64,000 bases of DNA from contig NC_006513.1 in assembly GCF_000025965.1 (NCBI RefSeq), forward strand, positions 2,790,001 to 2,854,000, read 5' to 3'. Shown one piece after another: positions 39,351-50,928 of the stretch (the first letter of the stretch is position 1; every line of letters starts with the position of its first letter). The DNA comes from Aromatoleum aromaticum EbN1 (lineage in GTDB: Bacteria; Pseudomonadota; Gammaproteobacteria; Burkholderiales; Rhodocyclaceae). The notes beneath the pieces were generated by a model. It did not search any database. It saw nothing but the letters and a program-made list of their open reading frames with translations, and had not been told where the DNA came from. Made by a program: the position numbers and the translations under genes.

Positions 39351-40037
39351 GTGACAGATAACGACAACCTCGACCTCAAGAAGCGGTCGCGACGCCGTTT
39401 GGTGGGGGCCGCGGCCATTGCCCTGCTTGCGGCAATCGTGCTCCCGATGGTGATGGATCAGGAGCCTCGTCCGCCTGCGGAGGACATCCAGATCACGATT
39501 CCCGACCGCGAAGCCGACGCCGCACTTTCCCTGCCGATCGCCAGCCCCCCTGCAGCCCCCGTCGCGCCCCCGCTCGTGCAGTCGCCCGAGGAACAGCCGT
39601 CGTCGCCGGACAACACTGTCGAGGCGGACTCTGTACCTGTTGCGCCGCTTGCCGAGCCGAAGCCGCCGTCTCCCGCGCGTTCGACCGGCACTGCTCCGAA
39701 ACCGGTCGAGCCGAACGTCCGTCCTGCGCCGGAGCGCCCGACTGCAACGTCGTCTGCCGATGAGGCGGCACGGGCGCTGGCGCTGCTGGAAGGCAAGAAG
39801 CCGGGTGCCGCTTCGACTGGCGAGTCTTTCGTGGTCCAGATCGGCGCGTTCGGCGAAGCATCGAAAGCGACTGCCCTGGGGGCAGAGCTCAAGAAGCGCG
39901 GATTTGCTGCCTATACGGAGAAGGCCGGTGCCGTCACGCGAGTGCGCATCGGACCTTTCGGCAGCCGTGAAGAAGCGGACAAGGCGGCCGAAAGGCTGAG
40001 ATTGAGCGGTATGAGCGGCGTCGTGGTGCAGCGGTGA
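39351..40037 (+). CDS. SPOR-domain protein, DedD-like
   Basis: A 228-residue bitopic membrane protein. A short basic cytoplasmic part (KKRSRRRLVG) and one helix at about 14-33 are followed by a Pro/Ala/Ser-rich periplasmic linker. A C-terminal SPOR domain (about 155-228, SFVVQIGAFGEASKATALGAEL) binds denuded septal glycan. Related DedD proteins act in cell division. GTG start eight bases after folC; the position between folC and cvpA matches dedD in E. coli. Confidence 0.88.
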   Translation: MTDNDNLDLKKRSRRRLVGAAAIALLAAIVLPMVMDQEPRPPAEDIQITIPDREADAALSLPIASPPAAPVAPPLVQSPEEQPSSPDNTVEADSVPVAPLAEPKPPSPARSTGTAPKPVEPNVRPAPERPTATSSADEAARALALLEGKKPGAASTGESFVVQIGAFGEASKATALGAELKKRGFAAYTEKAGAVTRVRIGPFGSREEADKAAERLRLSGMSGVVVQR

Positions 40038-40064
40038 ATCTGCTGCTGCGGGCCCGCGTTCCTG

Positions 40065-40556
40065 ATGACCGCGTTTGACTACATTTTTCTGGGTGTGCTG
40101 GGATTTTCGGCGCTGATCGGCCTCTGGCGAGGTCTGGCAAGTGAAGTGATTTCCCTTTTGGCGTGGGTCCTGGCGCTGCTTGCGACCTGGCGCTACGGGA
40201 GTGATGTCGCAGCTTCGCTGGCCGGAATCGTGGCCGAACCCGCGTGGCGATATGTAGCGTCGTTTGCCATGATCTTCGTCGCGGTGCTGTTGCTGGGAGG
40301 GCTGTTGCGGTTTTTGCTCCGGGAATTGTTGAAAGCTGCCGGACTCGGCCCTGCCGATCATTTTTTTGGCGCGATTTATGGGCTGGCACGAGGCTTGGCG
40401 ATAGTGTTCTCGGCAGTGCTGCTTGGAGGAATGGTCGGTGCGGCGCGGGAGCCCTGGTGGGCGAACGCAAAGTTTGCCCCGCCGATGGAAATGGCGGTGG
40501 TTTCCGTCAAACCGTGGCTGCCGGACGTGGTGGCCGACAGGATTCGTTTCAGATAG
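40065..40556 (+). CDS. cvpA: CvpA family membrane protein
   Basis: A 163-residue protein with four membrane helices. [21 protein letters not shown] at the start and a central glycine-rich [15 protein letters not shown] are the CvpA signatures. Required for colicin V production in E. coli, otherwise of unclear role; usually co-transcribed with purF as here (purF starts 11 bp later). Confidence 0.9.
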   Translation: MTAFDYIFLGVLGFSALIGLWRGLASEVISLLAWVLALLATWRYGSDVAASLAGIVAEPAWRYVASFAMIFVAVLLLGGLLRFLLRELLKAAGLGPADHFFGAIYGLARGLAIVFSAVLLGGMVGAAREPWWANAKFAPPMEMAVVSVKPWLPDVVADRIRFR

Positions 40557-40567
40557 GTGTTTATTCC

Positions 40568-42094
40568 ATGTGCGGAATTTTAGGGGTCGTCGCGACTTCC
40601 CCGGTCAACCAGTTGCTCTACGATGGCCTCCAGGTCCTGCAGCATCGCGGTCAGGATGCTGCCGGGATCGCGACTTCCGAGGGCGGACGCTTCTTGATGC
40701 ACAAGGGGTCGGGCCTCGTGCGCGACGTGTTTCGTACGCGAAACATGCGCAATCTCGTCGGCAACTGGGGCATCGGCCATGTCCGCTATCCCACGGCGGG
40801 GTCCGCGTACAATCCCGCCGAAGCGCAGCCGTTCTACGTCAATTCTCCGTTCGGGCTGCTGCTTGCGCACAATGGCAATCTGACGAACTCGGAGGAACTC
40901 AAGCGGGAAATGTTCCTTTCCGATCTGCGGCACATCAACACGAATTCGGATTCGGAAGTGCTGCTGAACGTGCTTGCCCATGAATTGCAGGCAGCGGCGA
41001 AGGGTTTCAAGCTCGATGAGGACGCGGTTTTCCGCGCCGTCTCCGGTGTCCATCGGCGCTGCCGCGGCGCGTACGCGGTGGTCGTGATGATTGCCGGCTA
41101 CGGCCTGCTCGCGTTCCGCGACCCGTACGGGATACGGCCGCTCGTGGTCGGGCGCAATGAGGTCGAGGCCGGACAGGAGTGGCTCGTCGCTTCGGAGTCC
41201 GTCGCGATGGATGTCCTCGGCTTCAGGATGCTGCGCGATGTCGCCCCCGGCGAGGCGATCCTCATCGATACGCAGGGGAATTTCCGGAGCCGGCAGTGCG
41301 CGGACAAGACTGTCGAAGCGCCCTGCATGTTCGAGTTCGTCTATCTCGCGCGGCCGGATTCGATCATCGACGGGGTGTCGGTGTACGAGTCGCGCGTCAA
41401 GATGGGCGAGTTCCTCGCCGACAAGCTCAAGCGCGTGATGCCGCATGCCGAGATCGACGTCGTGATCCCGATTCCCGACTCGAGCCGACCCTCCGCAATG
41501 GAAATGGCCCACCGGCTGAACCTTCCCTATCGCGAAGGCTTCGTGAAGAACCGTTATATCGGACGCACCTTCATCATGCCGGGACAGGCGATCCGGCGTA
41601 AGTCGGTGCGCCAGAAGCTGAACACGATTCCGCAGGAATTCAGGGGCAAGAAAGTGCTCCTCGTCGACGATTCGATCGTGCGGGGAACGACCAGCCGTGA
41701 AATCGTGATGATGGCGCGCGAGGCCGGTGCCGAGAAAGTCTATATGGCGTCGGCGGCGCCTCCCGTCCGGTATGCGAACGTGTACGGGATCGACATGCCG
41801 ACGCGCGCCGAACTGATCGCCGCAAGCCGCGACGAGGCTCAGATCTGCCAGGAGATCGGTGCGGACGGACTGATCTACCAGGACCTCGCCGACCTGAAGG
41901 CGGCGGTGAGAGCCGTGAATCCGGCGATCAGCTTCTTCGAGACTTCGTGCTTCGACGGATGCTATGTGACGGGGGACATCACGCCGGAGTATCTCAACGG
42001 GATCGAGAACCGGCACGACGCCGGCAACCTCTCATCGGACGAGAGCGAGGGCGGACAACTCGACCTCAACCTCGTAGGTAGCCACGACAACTGA
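40568..42094 (+). CDS. purF: Amidophosphoribosyltransferase
   Basis: A 508-residue enzyme of the first committed purine step. The N-terminal nucleophile cysteine follows the initiator Met (MCGILGVV). The Ntn glutaminase domain contains HNGNLTN, and the PRPP site is [18 protein letters not shown]. No propeptide, as in E. coli PurF. The tail (last about 25 residues) is acidic and variable. Confidence 0.97.
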   Translation: MCGILGVVATSPVNQLLYDGLQVLQHRGQDAAGIATSEGGRFLMHKGSGLVRDVFRTRNMRNLVGNWGIGHVRYPTAGSAYNPAEAQPFYVNSPFGLLLAHNGNLTNSEELKREMFLSDLRHINTNSDSEVLLNVLAHELQAAAKGFKLDEDAVFRAVSGVHRRCRGAYAVVVMIAGYGLLAFRDPYGIRPLVVGRNEVEAGQEWLVASESVAMDVLGFRMLRDVAPGEAILIDTQGNFRSRQCADKTVEAPCMFEFVYLARPDSIIDGVSVYESRVKMGEFLADKLKRVMPHAEIDVVIPIPDSSRPSAMEMAHRLNLPYREGFVKNRYIGRTFIMPGQAIRRKSVRQKLNTIPQEFRGKKVLLVDDSIVRGTTSREIVMMAREAGAEKVYMASAAPPVRYANVYGIDMPTRAELIAASRDEAQICQEIGADGLIYQDLADLKAAVRAVNPAISFFETSCFDGCYVTGDITPEYLNGIENRHDAGNLSSDESEGGQLDLNLVGSHDN

Positions 42095-42109
42095 CCCCAC
42101 CCCATACCC

Positions 42110-43279
42110 ATGAACCCCTACGAATTCGACACCCTGGCCGTGCGGGCAGGCACTGCACGCAGCCAGTTCAACGAGCACAGCGAGGCGCTTTACCTGACCT
42201 CGAGCTTCGTCTTCGGCAGTGCAGCGCAGGCCGCAGCGCGCTTTTCCGGCGAGGAGCCGGGCAACGTCTACGCGCGTTTCTCGAACCCGACCGTCACGGC
42301 GATGCAGGAGCGGCTCGCGGCGCTCGAAGGCGCCGAAGCCTGCGTCGCGACCGCATCGGGAATGTCGGCGATTCTCTCGCTGGCGATGGCGACGCTGAAA
42401 GCCGGCGATCACGTGGTCGCTCCGACGGGGCTGTTCGGTGCGACGCAGCAGCTGTTCGGCACGATTCTCTCGAAGTTCGGCATCGAGACCAGCTTTGTCG
42501 CCGCCACCGAACTCGATGCGTACCGCGCTGCGGTGACGCCGCGCACGCGCCTCTTCTTCGTCGAAACGCCGTCGAACCCGCTCACCGAAGTCATCGACAT
42601 CGCGGGAGTCGCGGAGATTGCCCACGCTGCAGGCGCGCTGTTCGCGGTCGACAATTGTTTCTGCACTCCCGCATTGCAGCGCCCGCTGGAACTGGGCGCC
42701 GACGTCGTCGTGCATTCGGCGACCAAATACCTCGACGGGCAGGGAAGAGTGCTCGGCGGCGCAGTGGCCGGGGCGAAAGTCGTCGTCGACGAGGTGCTCA
42801 AGTTTTTGCGTACTGCCGGGCCGAGCATTTCACCATTCAATGCATGGGTGATTCTGAAAGGTCTGGAGACGCTGCGCATCCGGATGGACGCGCAGTCGGC
42901 AACCAGCCTGGATCTGGCGCGCTGGCTGGAACAGCAGCCGGGAGTGGTACGCGTGTTTTACCCCGGCCTCCCATCGCATCCGCAGCACGCACTTGCGATG
43001 CGCCAGCAAAAATCCGGCGGTGCGATCGTCAGCTTCGAAGTCGCAGGGGGCCGCGAACGTGCGTGGCAAGTCGTCGACGGCACGCGCATGATTTCGATCA
43101 CCGCGAATCTCGGCGACACGAAAACGACGATCACTCATCCGGCGTCGACGACGCACGGCCGCATCAGCGCCGAAGCACGCGCTGCTGCGGGAATCGGAGA
43201 AGGACTGCTGCGCGTGGCGGTCGGTCTCGAGTCGATCGAGGACCTGCGTGCCGACCTTGCCCGGGGTCTGCGAGCCTGA
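42110..43279 (+). CDS. metZ: O-succinylhomoserine sulfhydrylase
   Basis: A 389-residue Cys/Met-metabolism PLP enzyme. The PLP lysine is residue 206 (HSATKYLDGQGR). Opening FDTLAVRAG, YARFSNPTV and C-terminal ANLGDTKTTITHPA STTHGR (contiguous in the protein) fit MetZ, which converts O-succinylhomoserine and sulfide to homocysteine. Position right after purF is the usual one for metZ in pseudomonads and betaproteobacteria. No SAM riboswitch lies in the 15-bp gap. Confidence 0.93.
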   Translation: MNPYEFDTLAVRAGTARSQFNEHSEALYLTSSFVFGSAAQAAARFSGEEPGNVYARFSNPTVTAMQERLAALEGAEACVATASGMSAILSLAMATLKAGDHVVAPTGLFGATQQLFGTILSKFGIETSFVAATELDAYRAAVTPRTRLFFVETPSNPLTEVIDIAGVAEIAHAAGALFAVDNCFCTPALQRPLELGADVVVHSATKYLDGQGRVLGGAVAGAKVVVDEVLKFLRTAGPSISPFNAWVILKGLETLRIRMDAQSATSLDLARWLEQQPGVVRVFYPGLPSHPQHALAMRQQKSGGAIVSFEVAGGRERAWQVVDGTRMISITANLGDTKTTITHPASTTHGRISAEARAAAGIGEGLLRVAVGLESIEDLRADLARGLRA

Positions 43280-43307
43280 TCCTTCGGCCTCACTGACGCA
43301 GGCGCAG

Positions 43308-44045
43308 TCAGGTGCCGAGCTTCGCTCCGAAGCGGAGCGCCACCGGGGGCCCAGCCCCGTCCCAGCGCAGATAGGGCGCGTCGTCGTGCCAGTCGGCGAG
43401 CACCCATCGTTCGCATGAGCGGCCGTCGACGACATGCACGTGATGCGCCGGACGATGCGTATGGCCGTGGATGAGCGTCGGATAACCGTGCTCGCGCAGC
43501 AGCGTTTCGACGGCGAATGCATTGACGTCCATGATGTCGCTGGCCTTTTCCTGCTTCGCGGTTTCGCTCTGGAATCGCAGGCCCTCGATGACCTGTTTGC
43601 GCTGTGCGAGTGGCCGTTCCAGAAAGGCTAGTTGCCAGGCAGGATCGCGAACCAGGCGGCGAAACGACTGGTAATGCTCGTCGTCGGTGCACAGGATATC
43701 GCCGTGACTCAACAGTACCCCTTCGTTGTCGAAATCGATCAGCGTCGGATCGGGAAGGATTCGCAGGCGGGCTCTGCGGGCGAATGATTCGCCAAGCAGA
43801 AAATCGCGGTTGCCCGGCAGGAAGAAGAGACTTGTTCCCGTCTCGGCGAGCGCCGCCAGCGCGTCGCTTACTGCGTTGTCCAGTGGCGTCGCGTCGTCAT
43901 CCCCGGCCCAGTATTCGAAAAGGTCGCCGAGGATGTAGAGAGCCTGGACGCTGCGCGCCGGGCCCTGAAGGAACGCGAAAAAAGCCCGGAGCGTGACGGG
44001 CCGTTGCTCGCACAGGTGGAGGTCGGAAATGAACAGGGCCGACAT
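43308..44045 (-). CDS. lpxH: UDP-2,3-diacylglucosamine hydrolase
   Basis: A 245-residue metallophosphoesterase of lipid A synthesis. Motifs in order: FISDLHL, GDLFEYWAGDD, PGNRDFLLG, LSHGD and HGHTHRPAHH, giving the di-manganese site. It is peripheral on the inner membrane. ATG 44045 is chosen over an upstream start overlapping ppiB. It lies 31 bp after ppiB on the same strand. Confidence 0.95.
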   Translation of the reverse strand: MSALFISDLHLCEQRPVTLRAFFAFLQGPARSVQALYILGDLFEYWAGDDDATPLDNAVSDALAALAETGTSLFFLPGNRDFLLGESFARRARLRILPDPTLIDFDNEGVLLSHGDILCTDDEHYQSFRRLVRDPAWQLAFLERPLAQRKQVIEGLRFQSETAKQEKASDIMDVNAFAVETLLREHGYPTLIHGHTHRPAHHVHVVDGRSCERWVLADWHDDAPYLRWDGAGPPVALRFGAKLGT

Positions 44046-44076
44046 CGAGGCCTGTGCCGGCAAGTTATGCAGCGAG

Positions 44077-44571
44077 TCAGACGATTTCGGCACGCTCGAT
44101 CACGACGTCCTCGACCGGCACATCCTGATGAAAACCGCTGGAGCCGGTCTTGACCGAGCGGATCGCATTCACGACATCCATGCCTTCGGTAACCCGGCCG
44201 AACACGCAGTAGCCCCAGCCCTGGGTGTCCGCCGAACGGAAATCGAGGAAGTCGTTATCGGTCACGTTGATGAAAAACTGTGCCGTAGCGGAGTGCGGGG
44301 CCTGCGTGCGGGCCATCGCGACCGTGCCGGTGACGTTCTTCAGGCCGTTGTCGGCTTCGTTCTTGATCGGCTCGCGAGTGGGTTTCTGCACCATGCCGGG
44401 TTCGAAACCTCCACCCTGGATCATGAAACCCTTGATCACGCGATGAAAGATCGTGTTGTCGTAATGCCCGGCTGTAACGTAGGCGAGAAAATTCTCGACC
44501 GTTTCCGGAGCTTTCTCGGAATCCAGTTCGAGGGTGATCGTACCGTGGTTGGTATGAAGCTTGACTGCCAT
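44077..44571 (-). CDS. ppiB: Cytoplasmic peptidyl-prolyl cis-trans isomerase B
   Basis: A 164-residue cyclophilin without signal peptide. Catalytic and binding segments [18 protein letters not shown] and [17 protein letters not shown] are intact. Ribosome site AGGAG is before ATG 44571. It follows a periplasmic paralogue by 19 bp. Confidence 0.95.
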   Translation of the reverse strand: MAVKLHTNHGTITLELDSEKAPETVENFLAYVTAGHYDNTIFHRVIKGFMIQGGGFEPGMVQKPTREPIKNEADNGLKNVTGTVAMARTQAPHSATAQFFINVTDNDFLDFRSADTQGWGYCVFGRVTEGMDVVNAIRSVKTGSSGFHQDVPVEDVVIERAEIV

Positions 44572-44590
44572 GGAAAGCTCCTGGTCGGGC

Positions 44591-45172
44591 TTACTGCTGG
44601 GTGGATTTTGCCGGCACCGCATCCACGATGCGGATCGATTCGATCATGACCGGCTGCTCGGGAACGTTCTGCATGCCATTCACGGTGTGGGTCGGAAGCC
44701 GGCCGATTTTCTGCACGACGTCGAACCCCTCGGTGACCTTGCCGAAAACGGCATACCCCCAGCCGTCGCGGGACGGGTAGTCGAGAAAGCGGTTGTCGAC
44801 GAGGTTGACGAAGAACTGTGCGCTGGCCGAATGAGGATCGGCCGTGCGAGCCATCGCGAGCGTGCCGGCTTCGTTGCGCAGGCCGTTTTTCGCTTCGTTC
44901 TCGATCGGGGCACGGGTAGGTTTCTGTCGCATCGCCGCGTCGAAGCCGCCGCCCTGAACCATGAATCCATCGATGACGCGATGGAAAATGGTGCCGTTGA
45001 AGTGGCCGCTCTTCACGTACTCAATGAAGTTCGCGACCGATTTAGGTGCCTTGTCGGCGAAAAGCTCGACCATTACCGGACCTTCGCTGGTCCGCATCTC
45101 GACAACCGGGTTGGCTGCGCCGGCGGAAACGAGCCAACCGAACAGAAAGAGAGAGGCGAGCAGGCGCTTCAT
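44591..45172 (-). CDS. ppiA: Periplasmic peptidyl-prolyl cis-trans isomerase
   Basis: A 193-residue cyclophilin with a cleavable signal peptide ([20 protein letters not shown]). It then has the same fold as its neighbour ([34 protein letters not shown]). The exported/cytoplasmic pair sits in one minus-strand unit with lpxH. Confidence 0.92.
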   Translation of the reverse strand: MKRLLASLFLFGWLVSAGAANPVVEMRTSEGPVMVELFADKAPKSVANFIEYVKSGHFNGTIFHRVIDGFMVQGGGFDAAMRQKPTRAPIENEAKNGLRNEAGTLAMARTADPHSASAQFFVNLVDNRFLDYPSRDGWGYAVFGKVTEGFDVVQKIGRLPTHTVNGMQNVPEQPVMIESIRIVDAVPAKSTQQ

Positions 45173-45536
45173 TGTCGGGTTTCCAGGAGTGAGGGAGGGG
45201 AGAGTTTATCCGGCGATGCCTTCGCGGTGATCGTCGAGCCCTGCGTCGGGTGCTGAACGCCGCACGGCTGAATCCAGCAACGAAGGGATTCGAACCGGCC
45301 CCGGATCGGAACATGTCGTCGTTGTGCTAGAATCACCGCCACTTTCCGTGAAATCCGCGCGGATCGACGCGATATTCTATCAAAGAAAACTGCGCCGCAT
45401 CGCAATCGAGTGATGGAGGCGAAACGGCTGGGGCGGACCGACGGGTGCCGCCCTTTTTGTTGTATCGGTGGCGCTTGCCGATTCTGTTTGCGATCCTGCG
45501 AATCGGCTGCCCAGAACCCGACCAGGCGGAAGAAAC
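45173..45536 (+). promoter_or_regulatory. Divergent ppiA/cysS intergenic region with a terminator-bearing cysS leader
   Basis: No protein gene is supported on the minus strand. On the plus strand a -10-like TAGAAT is at 45328-45333 and an intrinsic terminator at 45430-45458. A cysteine-rich frame opens at 45413 and runs into cysS out of frame. Upstream genes are on the other strand, so the terminator must act on a transcript born in this region: either a small RNA of about 120 nt or the cysS leader. Confidence 0.5.
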
Positions 45537-45742
45537 ATGCTGCACATTCACAATACGCTGACACGAAGAAAGGAAGCCTTCGTTCCGATCGCCCCGGGCA
45601 AGGTGCGGATGTACGTCTGCGGGATGACGGTCTACGACTATTGCCACCTCGGGCATGCGCGCGTGATGGTGGTGTTCGACATGGTGGCGCGCTGGTTGCG
45701 GGCAAGCGGTTTCGAACTGACGTACGTGCGGAACATCACTGA
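45413..45742 (+). other. Cysteine-rich upstream reading frame overlapping cysS
   Basis: From ATG 45413 (GTG 45410 also in frame), codons 12, 16, 17, 22, 25 and 29 are cysteine: six in 18 codons, directly before cysteinyl-tRNA synthetase. The first Cys codon lies inside the terminator hairpin at 45430-45458. The frame continues about 200 bp into cysS in another phase, where it looks like a shadow. The ribosome site is weak. It may be a regulatory uORF or chance; low confidence. Confidence 0.2.
45430..45458 (+). terminator. Intrinsic terminator in the cysS leader
   Basis: GGGCGG+ACC (45431-45439) pairs with GGT+CCGCCC (45444-45453, one bulged G), loop GACG, followed by TTTTT. It lies about 80 bp before the cysS start. 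Confidence 0.7.
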
Positions 45743-46922
45743 CATCGACGACAAGATCATCAGGCGGGCGGGCGAGAAAGGCGAATCGATCCGCACCCTG
45801 ACGGACCGGTTCATTGCCGCAATGCACGAGGATGCGGACGCCCTCGGCGTGCTTCGGCCCGACCACGAGCCGCGTGCGACGGAGTATGTGATGCAGATGC
45901 AGTCGCTCATCGGCCGCTTGCGGGACAAGGGTCTCGCCTATGTCGCCGGGAATCGTGACGTGTGCTACTCGGTCCGAAAATTCGACAGCTATGGTCGGTT
46001 TTCCGGCAAGTCTCTCGACGAACTGCGCGCCGGCGAGCGCGTCGAAGTCGCCGGCGACAAGCAGGATCCGCTCGACTTCGTGTTATGGAAGCATGCCCGG
46101 ACCGACGAACCCGATGAAGTCAAGTGGGCGTCGCCGTGGGGAGCGGGGCGCCCGGGCTGGCACATCGAGTGCTCGGCGATGAGTTCGGACCTGCTGGGCG
46201 AACAGTTCGACATCCACGGCGGCGGCCAGGACCTGCAGTTTCCTCATCACGAGAACGAGATCGCGCAATCCGAGGGCGCGCACGGGCATACGTTCGTGAA
46301 TTACTGGATGCACAACGGATTCGTCCGTGTCGACGACGAAAAAATGTCGAAATCGCTCGGCAACTTCTTCACGATCCGCGACGTCCTCGAGCGTTTCGAC
46401 CCTGAAGTCGTCCGTTTTTTCATCCTGCGCGCGCACTACCGCAGTCCGCTGAATTATTCCGACGCGCACCTCGAAGATGCGCGCCAGGCGCTGACACGCC
46501 TTTACACAGCGTTGCGCAACGTCCAGCCGTCCGATGCGCAAGTCGATTGGGATGAACCGCACGCGATGCGATTCCGCGCCGCGATGGACGACGATTTCAA
46601 CACGGCGGAAGCGGTGGCAGTGCTTTTCGAGCTCGCGAACGAAGCCAACCGCAGCGGATCCGCCGCGACCGCGGCCCAGTTGAAGGGGCTGGGAGGCGTG
46701 CTCGGACTGCTTGCGCGCGAGCCGGCGAGCTTCCTTCAGGGCAGGATGGCCGGCGAACCGGACAAGGGGGAAGGCGTCGCGATCGAGTCGATGATCGAGC
46801 GCCGCGCGCTGGCGAAGAAGTCGAAGGACTACGCCGAGGCCGACCGGATCCGTGCGCAACTGCTCGCGTCGGGAATCGTCCTCGAGGATACGCCGCACGG
46901 CACCGTCTGGCGCCGCGCCTGA
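45537..46922 (+). CDS. cysS: Cysteinyl-tRNA synthetase
   Basis: A 461-residue class I synthetase. The zinc/cysteine site starts [19 protein letters not shown] (HIGH motif as HLGH). The second zinc ligand is in [21 protein letters not shown] follows and KMSKSLGNF is intact. ATG 45537 is fixed by MLHIHNTLT. It is transcribed away from the cyclophilin/lpxH unit and has a structured leader. Confidence 0.97.
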   Translation: MLHIHNTLTRRKEAFVPIAPGKVRMYVCGMTVYDYCHLGHARVMVVFDMVARWLRASGFELTYVRNITDIDDKIIRRAGEKGESIRTLTDRFIAAMHEDADALGVLRPDHEPRATEYVMQMQSLIGRLRDKGLAYVAGNRDVCYSVRKFDSYGRFSGKSLDELRAGERVEVAGDKQDPLDFVLWKHARTDEPDEVKWASPWGAGRPGWHIECSAMSSDLLGEQFDIHGGGQDLQFPHHENEIAQSEGAHGHTFVNYWMHNGFVRVDDEKMSKSLGNFFTIRDVLERFDPEVVRFFILRAHYRSPLNYSDAHLEDARQALTRLYTALRNVQPSDAQVDWDEPHAMRFRAAMDDDFNTAEAVAVLFELANEANRSGSAATAAQLKGLGGVLGLLAREPASFLQGRMAGEPDKGEGVAIESMIERRALAKKSKDYAEADRIRAQLLASGIVLEDTPHGTVWRRA

Positions 46923-46957
46923 ACGCGCTGCGTCCGGAGACTCGCGAACGCAAGCCT

Positions 46958-46990
46958 CCAGGCACGCAAGGATGGCCTTGGCGAGCCTGG
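46958..46990. other. Hairpin between convergent cysS and dnaJ
   Basis: CCAGGC/GCCTGG (46958-46963 with 46985-46990) encloses a second stem AAGG/CCTT. No T-tract on either strand, so it may protect 3' ends or aid Rho-type termination of both genes rather than act as a classical terminator. Confidence 0.45.
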
Positions 46991-46993
46991 GCC

Positions 46994-48124
<1,131 letters not shown>

Positions 48125-48170
48125 CTTGGTTCGCTCAGGCTGTGAGACCGGGAGGGTCTCCCGATCATGC

Positions 48171-48217
48171 AAAAGGCCGAGCCGGCCAGTGCGAGGCGCA
48201 CCGGCAGGGGCTCGGCC
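48171..48217 (-). terminator. Long terminator-like hairpin between dnaK and dnaJ
   Basis: On the minus strand a 9-bp stem (48209-48217 with 48175-48183) continues into a second 9-bp stem with one G-U pair (48197-48205 with 48085+100 to 48193) and a 3-nt loop. It is followed by TTTT. It is 25 bp after the dnaK stop. It should lower dnaJ relative to dnaK or stabilise the dnaK mRNA end. Confidence 0.7.
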
Positions 48218-48241
48218 GACATCCCGCCTTCCGGCGAGCGA

Positions 48242-50179
48242 TTACTTCTTGTCTTTGACTTCGGTGAACTCGGCGTCGACGACATCGGCATCGGCAGCTT
48301 TCGAGCCGCCCGTGGAGCCGCCGCCGGCTGCCTCGTCCGTGGCGCCGCCTTCAGCGCCCTGCGACTGCGCATACATCTGCTCGCCGAGCTTCTGGCTGGC
48401 CGTCGCCAAAGCCTGCATCCGGGCTTCGATCGTGTCCTTGTCGTTGCCCTTCAGCGCCTCTTCCGCGTCCTTCATCGCCTGTTCGATCTTTTCCTTCTCG
48501 TCGGCGCTGATCTTGTCGCCGTATTCGGTCAGCGATTTCTTCACCGAATGCACCAGCGCGTCGCACTGGTTGCGGATATCGACCAGCTCGTGGGCCTTCT
48601 TGTCTTCCTCGGCGTGCGCCGCGGCGTCCTGCACCATGCGCTGGATCTCGTCCTCGGACAGGCCCGAGTTCGCCTGGATCTTGATCTTGTTCTCCTTGCC
48701 GGTCGCCTTGTCCTTCGCCGAGACGTGCAGGATGCCGTTCGCGTCGATGTCGAACGTGACCTCGATCTGCGGCATGCCGCGCGGAGCGGGCGGGATGTCG
48801 GACAGGTTGAACTGGCCGAGGCTCTTGTTGCCGGAGGCCATTTCACGTTCGCCCTGCAGCACGTGGATCGTCACCGCGCTCTGGTTGTCGTCGGCCGTCG
48901 AGAACACCTGGCTCGCCTTCGTCGGCACGGTGGTGTTCTTCTGGATCAGCTTCGTCATCACGCCGCCGAGCGTCTCGATGCCGAGCGACAGCGGGGTCAC
49001 GTCGAGCAGCAGCACGTCCTTGACTTCGCCCTGCAGCACGCCGCCCTGGATCGCTGCGCCGACGGCAACGGCTTCGTCCGGGTTCACGTCGCGGCGCGCT
49101 TCCTTGCCGAAGAACTCCTTGACCTTCTCCTGCACCTTCGGCATCCGGCTCTGGCCGCCGACCAGGATCACGTCGTCGATGTCGTTGATCTTCAGGCCGG
49201 CATCCTTCAATGCGACGCGGCACGGTTCGATTGTGCGCTGCACCAGATCTTCGACGAGCGATTCGAATTTGGCGCGCGTGATCTTCACTGCGAGGTGCTT
49301 CGGACCCGACGCATCGGCGGTGATGTAGGGCAGGTTCACTTCGGTCTGCTGGCCCGACGACAATTCGATCTTCGCCTTCTCGGCCGCTTCCTTCAGGCGC
49401 TGCAGCGCGAGCACGTCCTTCTTCAGGTCGACGCCCTGTTCCTTCTTGAACTCGGTGACGATGTAGTCGATCAGGCGCTGGTCGAAGTCCTCGCCGCCGA
49501 GGAAAGTGTCGCCGTTCGTCGCGAGCACTTCGAACTGGTGTTCGCCGTCGATGTCGGCGATTTCGATGATGGAGATATCGAAGGTGCCGCCGCCGAGGTC
49601 ATAAACCGCGATCTTCGAGTCGCCCGGCTTCTTGTCCATGCCGAACGCGAGCGCTGCGGCGGTCGGCTCGTTGATGATGCGCTTGACCTCGAGCCCTGCG
49701 ATGCGGCCGGCGTCCTTGGTCGCCTGGCGCTGGCTGTCGTTGAAGTAGGCCGGCACCGTGATGACGGCTTCGGTGACTTCCTCGCCGAGGTAGTCCTCGG
49801 CAGTCTTCTTCATCTTGCGCAGCACTTCGGCGGAGACCTGCGGCGGGGCGATTTTCTTGCCGCGCACTTCGACCCACGCGTCGCTGTTGTCGGCCTTGCA
49901 GATCGTATAGGGCATCAGGTCGATGTCCTTCTGTACTTCCTTCTCTTCGAAGCGGCGGCCGATCAGGCGCTTGACGGCGAACAGCGTGTTCTTCGCGTTC
50001 GTGACCGCCTGGCGCTTGGCCGGCGCGCCGGTCAGGATCTCGCCGTCTTCCGCGTACGCGACGACGGACGGGGTGGTACGTGCGCCTTCGGAGTTTTCGA
50101 TGACCTTGGGCTTGCCGCCTTCCATCACGGCGACGCAGCTATTCGTCGTGCCCAGGTCGATACCGATGATTTTTCCCAT
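48242..50179 (-). CDS. dnaK: Chaperone protein DnaK (Hsp70)
   Basis: A 645-residue Hsp70. ATPase signatures [26 protein letters not shown] and [13 protein letters not shown]; the linker [19 protein letters not shown] leads to the substrate domain and lid. The tail is Gly/Ala-rich and ends FTEVKDKK, not EEVD as usual for bacteria. ATG 50179 follows AAAGGAA. It has its own sigma-32 promoter at 50273 as well as read-through from grpE. Confidence 0.98.
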
Positions 50180-50272
50180 TGCCGTTCCTTTCAAGTGAGG
50201 GGTGAAGGGTGAGGCGGAGGACGCCTGGCGTCACTGCCGTAACCACGCCTCACCGGATTTTCGTTGTTTAGT

Positions 50273-50300
50273 AGATCGGGGCGCCGCGCCGGATTTCAAG
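50273..50300 (-). promoter_or_regulatory. Sigma-32 heat-shock promoter of dnaK
   Basis: On the minus strand: CTTGAAA (50300-50294), 12-bp spacer, CCCCGATCT (50281-50273), close to the RpoH consensus CTTGAAA / CCCCATnT. It overlaps no coding sequence and is about 95 bp before dnaK. Confidence 0.75.
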
Positions 50301-50315
50301 CATCCGCGGCGAGGC

Positions 50316-50894
50316 TTATGTGCCCTTGGCTTTCGAAACCATCACCATTGCAGGGCGGATCACGCGCCCGTGCAGCAGGTAGCCTTTCTGCAGCACGTTG
50401 AGGACTGTATTCGGCTCGCCTTCGGCTTCGATCGCGCTGATCGCCTGGTGCTTGTTCGGATCGAACTTTTGTCCGGCCGGGTCTTCTTCGGTGAGGCCTC
50501 CGTTCTGGAAGGCAGCGTTCAGTTGCTTGAGCGTCAGTTCAACGCCTTCCCGCAGACTCTCCAGAGTCTGTTTCTCGATCGTGAGCGCGGCTTCGAGGCT
50601 GTCCTTGACCGGTAGCATGGCGGCGGCGAATTTCTCGGCTGCAAACTTCGACGCCTTGGCGATGTCTTCCTGCGCCCGACGGCGGACGTTCTCGGTTTCT
50701 GCCCGGGCTCGCAGCCATGCGTCGTGGTGTTCGGCGGCTTTCAGCTCAAGTTGACGCAGGGTTTCTTCGATGCGCGGCATCGTGTCCGTATCGGGAGGTG
50801 CCTGTTCGTTCGTCGGTTGCGGCGGCACTGATTCACCATCTGGAGGCTGGGGCAGTTCGCCCTGGATTTCGGAAGGCTGCTTGTTTTCCTGCAT
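50316..50894 (-). CDS. grpE: Nucleotide exchange factor GrpE
   Basis: A 192-residue GrpE: disordered Pro/Gln-rich N-terminus (to about 38), long coiled-coil helix ([23 protein letters not shown] region), and the C-terminal beta-wing with [22 protein letters not shown] and [16 protein letters not shown]. It releases ADP from DnaK. ATG 50894 is the first sensible start downstream of the sigma-32 promoter. Confidence 0.95.
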   Translation of the reverse strand: MQENKQPSEIQGELPQPPDGESVPPQPTNEQAPPDTDTMPRIEETLRQLELKAAEHHDAWLRARAETENVRRRAQEDIAKASKFAAEKFAAAMLPVKDSLEAALTIEKQTLESLREGVELTLKQLNAAFQNGGLTEEDPAGQKFDPNKHQAISAIEAEGEPNTVLNVLQKGYLLHGRVIRPAMVMVSKAKGT

Positions 50895-50928
50895 GGGTGA
50901 AATCTTCCTTTGTTCTTCGACCGTGCCC

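Noticed and set aside
43280-43315. Small hairpin (CTGAC/GTCAG) between convergent metZ and lpxH
   Set aside because: Short, imperfect and without a T-tract on either strand, so termination is not supported.
45270-45310. tRNA T-arm-like GGTTCGAATCCC on the minus strand
   Set aside because: The flanking bases do not form the 5-bp T-stem, and no acceptor or anticodon arm can be drawn.
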